Positions 9,595 through 17,815 of a stretch of 64,000 nt of DNA are shown piece after piece. Position 1 is the stretch's first letter. Every line of letters starts with the position of its first letter. The position numbers and the translations under genes are program-made. Below the pieces are notes generated by a model. The model was given only the letters and a program-made list of their open reading frames with translations, was not told where the DNA came from and did no database searches. Source of the stretch: Parabacteroides gordonii MS-1 = DSM 23371 (GTDB taxonomy: Bacteria > Bacteroidota > Bacteroidia > Bacteroidales > Tannerellaceae); contig NZ_KQ033919.1 of assembly GCF_000969825.1 (NCBI RefSeq), positions 548,030 to 612,029 of the forward strand. Direction: 5' to 3'.

Positions 9595-12003
9595 ATGACT
9601 AATAACATGAAAAGTATTCTGGTAATAGCACTAACCGGTATATGCCTGGCCGGAAGTGCGCAGACACATGACGGAGGGTATCCGATCACTCCCGTACCAT
9701 TCACTTCTGTAAAAGTAACCGACAGCTTTTGGGGACAACGCCTGAAAGCCAGTCGTGAAGTGACAATACCCCTGGCATTCAGCAAATGTGAAGAAACCGG
9801 CCGTTATGAAAATTTCTGTAAAGCTGCTCATCCCAGTAGCGAGTATAAGGTGGGTGGTCTTGCTTTTGATGATACCGATGTCTATAAAACGATTGAAGGT
9901 GCCAGCTATTCCATGCAGACTTATCCGGACAAGAAACTGGCTAAATATATCGATAGCGTACTGACGATAGTCGCTGCCGCACAGGAACCCGACGGGTATC
10001 TGTATACTTCTCGTACCATGAATCCGGAGAATCCGCATGAATGGGCCGGAAGCAAACGTTGGGAAAAGGTAGAAGACCTGAGCCATGAATTTTATAATTT
10101 AGGACATATGATAGAGGGCGCCATCGCTCATTATCAGGCCACCGGAAAAAAGAACTTCCTTAACATCGCCATTAAGTATGCCGATTGTGTGGAACGGGAG
10201 ATAGGGGATAAGCCCGGACAGCTCGTTCGCGTTCCCGGCCATCAGATCGCAGAGATGGCGCTAGCTAAACTATATCTTGTAACCGGTCAACAGAAATATC
10301 TCGACCTGGCTAAATTCTTTCTCGATAAACGTGGTTATACTTCCCGTACGGATGCGTACAGCCAGGCTCATAAACCTGTTCTGGAACAGGATGAGGCAGT
10401 TGGCCATGCCGTTCGTGCGGCTTATATGTATTCAGGCATGGCGGATGTCGCAGCCCTGACCGGTGATACCGGATATGTACATGCTATCGATAAGATATGG
10501 GATAATGTGGTAACGAAGAAATTGTATGTTACCGGAGGTATCGGTGCCACAAGTAATGGTGAGGCATTCGGGGAAAATTATGAATTACCCAATATGTCAG
10601 CTTATTGTGAAACCTGTGCTGCGATCGGTAATGTTTATTGGAACTATCGTTTGTTTCTCCTGCATGGAGAATCGAAGTATTACGATGTACTGGAACGTTC
10701 GTTATATAACGGGCTGATCTCCGGTGTCTCTCTGGACGGTGGCGGTTTCTTCTATCCGAACCCGTTGGAGTCTATCGGCCAGCATCAACGTCAGCCCTGG
10801 TTCGGTTGTGCCTGCTGTCCGTCTAATATCTGCCGTTTTATTCCGTCTTTACCCGGATATGTTTATGCGGTACATAATAAGGATGTATATGTCAATCTGT
10901 TTATGAGCAACACATCCGAGCTGAATGTAGAAGGAAAGAAAGTGACCTTGACCCAGACTACAGAATATCCCTGGAACGGTGATATCCGCGTATCCGTTTC
11001 TCCGAAAGGAAAACAAAACTTCACCTTAAAGATTCGTATACCAGGCTGGGTACAGGGTGAAGTCGTTCCGAGCAATCTATATTCATTTACCGATAATAAG
11101 CAATTGAATTATTCTGTAAAAGTGAATGGAGAAACATTCAGAAGTAATCTCGATAAGGGTTATTTCGCTATAAACCGCCTGTGGAAAAAAGGGGATGTCG
11201 TGGAAGTTCATTTTGATATGGAACCACGTACGGTAAAAGCCAATTCAAAGGTGGAAGCCGACCGTGGAAAGATCTCTGTGGAACGTGGCCCGCTTGTTTA
11301 TTGCGCCGAATGGCCGGATAATGACTTCAGCGTACTGAGTGTCTTTATGAATCGTAAGCCGGAATTTACCGTAGAACGTAAACCGGAACTGCTATATGGT
11401 ATCGACGAACTGAAAACACAGGCGCAAACCCTGGGTTACGACGAAACCGGCCGTTTGGTGACTAAAGATGTCACTTTGACTCTGATCCCTTATTATGCCT
11501 GGGCACATCGTGGTACCGGTGAAATGGCTGTCTGGTTGCCACAGGACGTGAGTGCCACCCGTCCGGTAATGCCACCAACGATCGCTTCCAAAGCAAAGAT
11601 CACAGCTTCCCACATGGCAAAATCAATCTCTGCCATCAACGACGGCTTGACCCCAAAGGATGAAAATGACCGTACGGCTCCTTATTATCATTGGTGGCCG
11701 CAGGAAGGAACAACCGAATGGATCGCTTATGAGTTTGAACAGCCGGAAGAAATTTCCAGCACCACTATCTACTGGTATGACGATGCTCCCTGGGGAGGTT
11801 GCCGTATCCCGCAAAGCTGGAAAATCTATTATAAAGACGCTTCCGGTAACTGGCAACCCGTAGCGAACACTTCTTCTTATGGCATTGCCAAAGGAGAACC
11901 TAATACCGTTCGTTTCACTCCGGTAAAAACTTCTGCCGTCAAGTTGGAAGTGGTTCAACCGGAGAAAAATTCAGCCGGTCTTTTTGAGTGGGCGGTGGAA
12001 TAG
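9595..12003 (+). CDS. GH127 beta-L-arabinofuranosidase-like enzyme, second paralogue
   Basis: An 802-residue exported protein with an SPI signal (cleavage near GSAQ), so unlike the upstream paralogue it should be soluble. The likely start is the second Met at 9607, which gives a shorter, more usual signal peptide. Counted from the first Met, the GH127 active site is complete: Glu323 (acid/base), Glu339 and Cys341 in YCETC, and Cys407-Cys408 in GCACCP. A C-terminal discoidin-like module (about 690-802, FEQPEEISSTTIYWYDD) is again present. The two GH127 enzymes probably act on different linkages or in different compartments of the same arabinosylated substrate. The gene ends 5 bp before a hairpin terminator facing the convergent outer-membrane gene. 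Confidence 0.92.
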   Translation: MTNNMKSILVIALTGICLAGSAQTHDGGYPITPVPFTSVKVTDSFWGQRLKASREVTIPLAFSKCEETGRYENFCKAAHPSSEYKVGGLAFDDTDVYKTIEGASYSMQTYPDKKLAKYIDSVLTIVAAAQEPDGYLYTSRTMNPENPHEWAGSKRWEKVEDLSHEFYNLGHMIEGAIAHYQATGKKNFLNIAIKYADCVEREIGDKPGQLVRVPGHQIAEMALAKLYLVTGQQKYLDLAKFFLDKRGYTSRTDAYSQAHKPVLEQDEAVGHAVRAAYMYSGMADVAALTGDTGYVHAIDKIWDNVVTKKLYVTGGIGATSNGEAFGENYELPNMSAYCETCAAIGNVYWNYRLFLLHGESKYYDVLERSLYNGLISGVSLDGGGFFYPNPLESIGQHQRQPWFGCACCPSNICRFIPSLPGYVYAVHNKDVYVNLFMSNTSELNVEGKKVTLTQTTEYPWNGDIRVSVSPKGKQNFTLKIRIPGWVQGEVVPSNLYSFTDNKQLNYSVKVNGETFRSNLDKGYFAINRLWKKGDVVEVHFDMEPRTVKANSKVEADRGKISVERGPLVYCAEWPDNDFSVLSVFMNRKPEFTVERKPELLYGIDELKTQAQTLGYDETGRLVTKDVTLTLIPYYAWAHRGTGEMAVWLPQDVSATRPVMPPTIASKAKITASHMAKSISAINDGLTPKDENDRTAPYYHWWPQEGTTEWIAYEFEQPEEISSTTIYWYDDAPWGGCRIPQSWKIYYKDASGNWQPVANTSSYGIAKGEPNTVRFTPVKTSAVKLEVVQPEKNSAGLFEWAVE

Positions 12004-12007
12004 TCAA

Positions 12008-12043
12008 AAAGGGGAGAACCTCCCGGCCCTCCCCTTTCTCTTT
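12008..12043 (+). terminator. Terminator closing the first PUL
   Basis: AAAGGGGAG (12008-12016) pairs with CTCCCCTTT (12029-12037), followed by CTCTTT. It lies just past the stop of the second GH127 gene and between convergent genes, so it may act in both directions. Confidence 0.75.
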
Positions 12044-12064
12044 AAAGGATTTATACTAGTAGTT

Positions 12065-13135
12065 TTAATTTAGTTTAAACCTAAACCCTAGCTTTACGCC
12101 AAAGGACATTACCTTGACTTTATCAGTAATATTTGAGTTAAGCATGCCATTGTAAGGTATTCCCTGGCCAACGGTTTTGTTTCCTTCCGGATGGTATGAA
12201 GCCGGAGAGGATAAAAGGCCCTGGTCTTTTTTCTTTTTCATGTCTGTGAACCCGTAGTCGATATACCCGCCCAGAAGCAGGTCGGTGTCTTCACCCAAGG
12301 CAACAAGGAAGCCCAGTTCGGCTGTTCCCGCCACACCCAGTTTCAATTTGTTCTTGCCCTTCCAGCCCAGCTCCCGGCCGGGGTCGCTGATCGTGCCGAA
12401 GCCGTGGTGAGGGACAGGCGATTCCGATGGCGAACCCACGTCCGAAGGGATATGCGGGTAGTAACCCGATATGTTCAGCTCGCTGGCCGGATTGCCCTGC
12501 ACCTTGTATTTCGTCTGCACAGGTATCTGGAGCTTGACGCCCAGGCCGGCGTACATGCCCCATTTTTCTTCCTCGCCGAAGCGTGTCTGGTACATCGCCA
12601 TCAGGGGGATATCGAGCAGGAAGGCCGTCTGTTTCTCTTCGAGGTTCTTCAGGCGGGCACGCAGTTCAAACTCGCGCGGGTGGCCGGAGAAATCGTCGTC
12701 GTCGATCATGTTGCCCAGTTTCATGTACTTGTCGTCCGACATATCGCCCCTCAACCGGCCTACGGTGGCGTAACGGGAGATACCTACCCCCGTTGCGAAG
12801 CCCCAGTGCGGGTTGAAGAAGTAACTGTAACGGATATCGATCTCGTAGCCGAGTTTGCTGTCCCGGTTGCCTTTTTCCTGGAAACCTTCGATCTGGTAAT
12901 TCAGGTCGTAACGGAAGGAAGAGGAACCCACCCCGCCCGAAACGGTGAGGTAGGAAGTCTTCCTTTTCGTGGTGTCCTGCTCCGACTCGCGGTACTCACG
13001 CGGCTGTTGGCGGCGGTCGCCGTACCGGTTGCGTTCGCGGCTGCCCGTTCCCTGCTGCGCGGAAACGGTCGTTACAAGGCAGCCGGCAGCCAGCGATAAT
13101 ACGATGCTTCTTATGTTGGATATCATGTGTGTCAT
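12065..13135 (-). CDS. Outer-membrane beta-barrel protein, function unknown
   Basis: A 356-residue protein with a signal peptide (Met1 or Met4 start, cleavage near VSAQ at residue 26), a charged Arg/Glu-rich linker (about 30-60) and an eight- to ten-strand barrel pattern to the C-terminus (TSYLTVSGGVGSSSFRYDL, VMSFGVKLGFRFKLN). No OmpA peptidoglycan-binding domain is present. It lies 12 bp downstream of the large T9SS cargo gene on the same strand, so the two are probably co-transcribed. A membrane anchor or partner role for the cargo is possible but not shown. The coding sequence is visibly GC-richer than the flanking PUL genes, as is the cargo gene, which hints that the pair was acquired together. 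Confidence 0.8.
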   Translation of the reverse strand: MTHMISNIRSIVLSLAAGCLVTTVSAQQGTGSRERNRYGDRRQQPREYRESEQDTTKRKTSYLTVSGGVGSSSFRYDLNYQIEGFQEKGNRDSKLGYEIDIRYSYFFNPHWGFATGVGISRYATVGRLRGDMSDDKYMKLGNMIDDDDFSGHPREFELRARLKNLEEKQTAFLLDIPLMAMYQTRFGEEEKWGMYAGLGVKLQIPVQTKYKVQGNPASELNISGYYPHIPSDVGSPSESPVPHHGFGTISDPGRELGWKGKNKLKLGVAGTAELGFLVALGEDTDLLLGGYIDYGFTDMKKKKDQGLLSSPASYHPEGNKTVGQGIPYNGMLNSNITDKVKVMSFGVKLGFRFKLN

Positions 13136-13147
13136 ATTTGGATTCGT

Positions 13148-16100
13148 TTATTTGATGATGATTTTATGGGTTGTTGTCTTGCCTTCTTCGGTCGTTACCT
13201 TCACGATGTAACTGCCTGAAGCCATGTCGGTCGGGATCGTTGTCTCCCAGGTGTTCATCTCCTGGCGGTTGACAAGCTGGCCGTTGAGGTTGTACACCTC
13301 CACGACGGCCGATCCGGGTGCGTCGCCGGGCGTTCCCGTCTGCACCGTGATCGGGGTGCTCTTGCTCACCATAGCCGGGAAGACGCGGGTGACGGGGAAC
13401 TGGGTCAGCGTCTCGAACGTGATCGGGCAACTGTCTATATAGGTGTCGTCGGCACGGAAGGCGCGGATCCAGTAAGTTCCCAGCAGGCCTTCAGGCACGG
13501 AATAGTAGATCGAGTTGGCATGCTTTTCGATCATCTGACCGTCTTTGTACCACTGGAAGCGGACGTATTCGTTGTCCGGGTTGGTGATGTACATGAAGTC
13601 GTTCCATTTGATCTGGATACGCAGGCCGTTCTTGGCGACGGTTACCTTGCGGCTGGTTTCCAGTCCGCAGTCACCGTAGACGTCGACGTAGTAGATGCCT
13701 TCGTTCTGCGGGGTCAGCGGTGCCTCGTAGGTGTCGGCCGTTGCTCCCGGGATGGCTTCCTCGTTGAAGAACCACTGGTAGCTGAGGTTGATGCCGATGG
13801 CTTCCACTTTCAGCACGAAGTTGTCGCCGTCGCAGACTTTCACCGACTGCGGCTGCTTGGTGATCGTGGTGGTTTGCAGCACTTCGATCTCGAAAGGATG
13901 CACTTCCACCAGTCCCGGATCGCTCTTCTTACGTACGTAAACGCTGCCGGAGTAGATGCCTTTGGCGATGATGTTGCTGACGGGGACGGTCAGGTAGTTC
14001 GCCGTCACGTCCTTGTAGTCCGTATCCCTGAAGCCGGCCTGCTGCGCTTCATCGGAGAAGCGGACGGCGTATTCGAGGATATTGTCCGGGTCGAGCAGCT
14101 GGATGGGGATACGGAACTCGCTTTCCGTCCCGCAATACGGGGCGATGTCGCCCAGGCCGATCAGGCCGCCGTCGCGGATAATGACGGTGTGGACGTAGGC
14201 CGGCTCGGTATAGTAGTGCTCGGTGGCGATGCTTTCACCGTTGTAAAGGGTCAGCTTGTAGACGGTGTAGACGTAAGTGCCTACGAGCGTGTGGGCTTCC
14301 CCTTTGTTGAAGGTGTAGCGTTCGGTCTTGGCAACGGCCTCATCCAGCGGATAATGGTAGTCGACGGGCGTGGCCGTGTACTCGATCTCCCAGCGGTCGT
14401 AGGTGACGTTGCTGAAACCTACCGGGCGGATCTGGACGTAGACGGGCGTGCCTTTGTTCACCGCCGTCGTGGTCAGGTTGTCCACGTCGCGGAAATCTTC
14501 GAGTTGGTTCGAAGTGGTGGAGACAGACCATTGCAGGCCTCCTCCGGGGCCCGGGCCGGGGCCTTCACCGTCTTTGATAATGATGGTGTGACGGTACGGG
14601 GAAGTAGCATAGTCGTATGTTTCGACCACCTGGTTACCGTAGAGGTCATACAGCGTCAGTTTGGTGACAGTATATATGTAAGTCCCGATTTCGGTATGTG
14701 CTTCCCGGTTGTTGAAGTTGTGACGTTCGGTTTTGAGCGTCGGGTTCATGCCGTAATAGTGCTCTGCCGGGGTCACGGTGTATTCGATAGCCCAGCGTTC
14801 AAAGTTGAGGCCTTCGTGTCCTACCGGGCGGATCTGGACGAAGACGGGGGTTCCGTAATTCACGGAAGTGGTCGCCTGGTCGTTCACATCTTTGAAGTAG
14901 GGCTGCTCGTAGGTGACGGTCGAAACCGACCATTGCAGGGCGGGAACCGGTTTGACGGGGTTGTCCTCGATGATGACCTTATGCGTACAACTTGCGTTAC
15001 GGTACAGGTAGGTGGCTACTTCGGCACCTGCTTTGTAGAGGATCAACTTGGTGACATTATAATAGTAAGTACCCTCCAGCGTATGGGCGTCTCCCTTGTT
15101 GAAGTCGTAGCGCACCGTTTTAGCGATTGGGGCATCCATCGGATAGTGGTAATCCGCAGGCGTAGCCGCATATTCGATTGACCACGTGTCGTAATCGATA
15201 TTAGTAAGATTGACAGGCCTGATCTGCACATAAACAGGCGTTCCCACCATTACTGAAGTGGTGGAGTTATTAGGTACGTCGTTGAACTCATGCAGTTCGT
15301 TAGTTGTCTTGGAGACAGACCATTGAAGTTTAAGGGTCGTATTCGGTTCCCACTGTGCATAGAGGTCGGTGGCCGTCGTCACCGTGAAAGTAGAACCCGG
15401 CAGATAGGTCGTCCCGGTGCCGTCGGCGTTCGTTGTCCACTTGGTGAAGATATGGTTCGGACGGTTGGGTAATCCGGTTTCCGGGTAAGTGGCGGTAGTT
15501 ACGTTTCCACCGTCATAAGAGACTTCATGGGTCTGATCCGGGTCGAAGTTGGAGTGGTAGACCACTTTCCCGCCATCGCCCCAAACAGCATATAGGGTGA
15601 GGTTCCCTTCAGCATACGTCAGGCTGTTGCCCACCTTGTAAGTGGCATTTGGCTCGGTTGCGTCGTCGGTCAGGGCCCAACCCAAGAAACTTTTCGTGGC
15701 GTGGGTCGCCTTCAGGGTGGTCTTGCCGTCTACAACCGTGGTTTTCCCGTCGATCGTGCCGATCGTGTAGTAATTGGTTGCCTTATTGTCGGAACCGGCT
15801 TCGTAATAGACCTCGCCCACGTATTCCGTCTGGGGGGTCAAACCGAATGTTCCGCCGTTGGAATTATACTTTACCCACGACATCTCTATTGCGCCCTGGT
15901 CTTTGAAGTTTTTGAAATTCCGCTGGTCGGTCGTAGGGAGTATTGTCGAGTAGTTGTAGGAGTTGTCGGCAATACCTTCCGGCTTGATGGGGACGGTTTT
16001 CACGATTTCGTCTTTCACACCGGCCTTTACACCGGTGAGGTTGGCGGAGAATTTATAGTTCTTTCCCAGCACATCGTCGACGGTATAGGCCGGAGTAGCG

Positions 16101-17476
16101 CCCTTGTCGGCGTTGAGCACGTTTCTTGTTCCCGCCGCGACGGTTGTCGAATTGGAAATATCTTTATAATTGCTTGCTGTATTCAGCACACCGCTTGAAT
16201 TATAGACCTTATTTCCCATATACAAAGAGCCGTTGTTCGTAACGGAAGCCACGATACCCCATGAGCTGTTTCCGCTCAGGCCTATCGCCCCCCCACGCTG
16301 GTCTACTTTCGAATTTTCGTTACCCGATACATTATCCACAAAAGTACAATTTGTCAGGATGTTGCTCATTTTACTGCTACCGCCGTTCAGGAAGAACTGG
16401 ATAGCTCCTCCGGTAACGTTCGCACCGTCCAACCCGTATGCTCGGTTGTTGTAGAACGTGCAGCTGGTTATATTGGTCGTCATGCCCACTGTCCCGGTCA
16501 CCTGTATCATCATGGCGCCGCCATCGTCGTAAGCCAGGTTGCTGTCGAAGGTCGTTTTGTTGATATTTAATGACGCGCCGTAGGTACTTCCTCCACCATC
16601 GATTATATAGATTGCTCCGCCGTCAAAGGTATTTTGTACATTTCCGTCTGCCCCGTTCGTTTCATTCTGTTGGAAAAGGCATTCGTTTATAGTCAGGTTT
16701 CCGTAGAAATAATGCATCGACATGGCACCGCCACCACCTCCAAAGGGGCCGGAAAGCAGACACTTGTTCACATTTTTTCGCAAGATAGTGTTGTTAAGCT
16801 CAAGTGTCCCCAGATAGTTTTTCGAGCCGATAGCTCCACATTCGTAGCCCGCACCCGTACCGATGTTGTTCTCGATGGTGCAATTGTTGATCGCCACCTT
16901 CGAATAACCGGACACCCAAACGGCCGGGGCGGTGTTATTTGCCGTATTATTGTATATCCTCGTATAGGAAACAACCGTAGAGGCATCTACCCCAGTGCCC
17001 ATATCCAAGGCCCCGAACGAAGAGTTGTAAAATTCCATCCTCTCCAGCACCAGCTTACCGTTGGTTGCCGTGCTATAAAGCAACCGTTTCGTTGCTGTGG
17101 CACCATCCACCTTCAGGTTTTTAATTGTCAGGGTCTTATCTCCGGCACCGGAGATACGGAAAGTCCCTATATTCCACACCTTATCCCCTCCGTCGATCGT
17201 AACGTTGACGGTAGGCATCAAAAGCGATACCTCACCAAATACAAAGCTGTTTGATAATGTGATAACATCCCCTTCACTAGCATTGGTCACCGCATCCTGC
17301 AATTCTCCAACCGTTCCGACTTCTACATCCGCCGCTAGCGACTTAGCGGGAAATAGTATCAATAAGAACAAGGCAAAAAACAAAACAATAGGTTTGCTTC
17401 TGTAGTTATAGACACGAGGTCTAACAAACCCGACCGGCCTACCGCCAGTTACTAACACTGTAGCATTCTCACTCAT
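13148..17476 (-). CDS. Large T9SS cargo protein: beta-helix, InlB-type repeats, three ~130-residue repeats, Ig-like domain, type A sorting domain
   Basis: A 1442-residue secreted protein. An unusually long charged N-region (about 28 residues) precedes the hydrophobic signal core, with cleavage near LAAD at residue 49. Residues ~60-520 look like a right-handed beta-helix of the polymorphic outer-membrane type (repeated GGAI/GGAM and NN-C patterns). Two Listeria-Bacteroides (InlB B) repeats ending in LYAVWG and LYAQWEP follow (about 530-710). Three long tandem repeats starting LQWSVS occupy about 716-1110. An Ig-like domain (about 1205-1290, QPQSVKVCDGDNFVL) comes next. The C-terminal ~75 residues match a type IX secretion sorting domain (VEVYNLNGQLV, MASGSYIVKV, HKIIIK). 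A surface-attached or released adhesin-like protein is the likely role. No T9SS machinery gene is in the window. Confidence 0.85.
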   Translation of the reverse strand: MSENATVLVTGGRPVGFVRPRVYNYRSKPIVLFFALFLLILFPAKSLAADVEVGTVGELQDAVTNASEGDVITLSNSFVFGEVSLLMPTVNVTIDGGDKVWNIGTFRISGAGDKTLTIKNLKVDGATATKRLLYSTATNGKLVLERMEFYNSSFGALDMGTGVDASTVVSYTRIYNNTANNTAPAVWVSGYSKVAINNCTIENNIGTGAGYECGAIGSKNYLGTLELNNTILRKNVNKCLLSGPFGGGGGAMSMHYFYGNLTINECLFQQNETNGADGNVQNTFDGGAIYIIDGGGSTYGASLNINKTTFDSNLAYDDGGAMMIQVTGTVGMTTNITSCTFYNNRAYGLDGANVTGGAIQFFLNGGSSKMSNILTNCTFVDNVSGNENSKVDQRGGAIGLSGNSSWGIVASVTNNGSLYMGNKVYNSSGVLNTASNYKDISNSTTVAAGTRNVLNADKGATPAYTVDDVLGKNYKFSANLTGVKAGVKDEIVKTVPIKPEGIADNSYNYSTILPTTDQRNFKNFKDQGAIEMSWVKYNSNGGTFGLTPQTEYVGEVYYEAGSDNKATNYYTIGTIDGKTTVVDGKTTLKATHATKSFLGWALTDDATEPNATYKVGNSLTYAEGNLTLYAVWGDGGKVVYHSNFDPDQTHEVSYDGGNVTTATYPETGLPNRPNHIFTKWTTNADGTGTTYLPGSTFTVTTATDLYAQWEPNTTLKLQWSVSKTTNELHEFNDVPNNSTTSVMVGTPVYVQIRPVNLTNIDYDTWSIEYAATPADYHYPMDAPIAKTVRYDFNKGDAHTLEGTYYYNVTKLILYKAGAEVATYLYRNASCTHKVIIEDNPVKPVPALQWSVSTVTYEQPYFKDVNDQATTSVNYGTPVFVQIRPVGHEGLNFERWAIEYTVTPAEHYYGMNPTLKTERHNFNNREAHTEIGTYIYTVTKLTLYDLYGNQVVETYDYATSPYRHTIIIKDGEGPGPGPGGGLQWSVSTTSNQLEDFRDVDNLTTTAVNKGTPVYVQIRPVGFSNVTYDRWEIEYTATPVDYHYPLDEAVAKTERYTFNKGEAHTLVGTYVYTVYKLTLYNGESIATEHYYTEPAYVHTVIIRDGGLIGLGDIAPYCGTESEFRIPIQLLDPDNILEYAVRFSDEAQQAGFRDTDYKDVTANYLTVPVSNIIAKGIYSGSVYVRKKSDPGLVEVHPFEIEVLQTTTITKQPQSVKVCDGDNFVLKVEAIGINLSYQWFFNEEAIPGATADTYEAPLTPQNEGIYYVDVYGDCGLETSRKVTVAKNGLRIQIKWNDFMYITNPDNEYVRFQWYKDGQMIEKHANSIYYSVPEGLLGTYWIRAFRADDTYIDSCPITFETLTQFPVTRVFPAMVSKSTPITVQTGTPGDAPGSAVVEVYNLNGQLVNRQEMNTWETTIPTDMASGSYIVKVTTEEGKTTTHKIIIK
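14150..15328 (-). repeat. Three tandem ~130-residue coding repeats inside the T9SS cargo gene
   Basis: On the minus strand the repeats start at 15328, 14938 and 14536, giving units of 390 and 402 bp with the third ending near 14150. Each begins LQWSVS and contains GTPV(Y/F)VQIRPV, a W-x-IEY-x-(A/V)TP stretch and a closing HT/HK-(V/I)II segment. The copies have clearly diverged, so this is an old domain duplication and not a recent unstable array. Confidence 0.85.
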
Positions 17477-17815
17477 AATTCTAAATAAAATAAAGTTCTA
17501 TAAAATATCGTTCTCCCAGAAAAAATGGGTTCTTTCCTTTCCCAGACAGTTAAAATCTATTATCCGACTGGCGCAAATTTACAAATTAGGATGAGGTGTG
17601 GTAGTTAATTTAAACAGATTAACTCAGCTTTGAAATACATAAGCTATACGGTAAACATTTCCGTCATCCCCCTTTACAAAACGAACAAAATGTAAATTTC
17701 ATACTAGTTAAATTTTCAACCTATTTAACAAAAACTCATAAAAGACGACGGAAAACAAAAAGAGACTGCCTTTTTCAAAGCAGTCTCTTTGCAGATATCC
17801 TATTTACTCTATCAC
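17477..17815. promoter_or_regulatory. Intergenic region: candidate promoter of the T9SS cargo gene
   Basis: 339 bp between the cargo gene start and the receptor gene end. On the minus strand, TAAATTTG (17574-17581) fits the Bacteroidetes -7 box TAnnTTTG and would leave a leader of roughly 90 bases before the cargo ATG; no clear -33 TTG was found at the right distance. The rest is AT-rich with no gene seen, apart from the terminator at 17759-17790. Confidence 0.35.
17759..17790 (-). terminator. Terminator of the TonB-dependent receptor gene
   Basis: AAAGAGACTGC (17759-17769) and GCAGTCTCTTT (17780-17790) form a perfect 11-bp stem. Read on the minus strand it is followed by TTGTTTTCC. It starts 26 bp past the receptor stop codon. 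Confidence 0.85.

Noticed and set aside
13520-15181. A 553-codon open frame on the plus strand
   Set aside because: It is antisense to the GC-rich T9SS cargo gene, whose codon bias leaves the opposite strand free of stops. It has no start region, domain or signal and mirrors the triplicated repeats.
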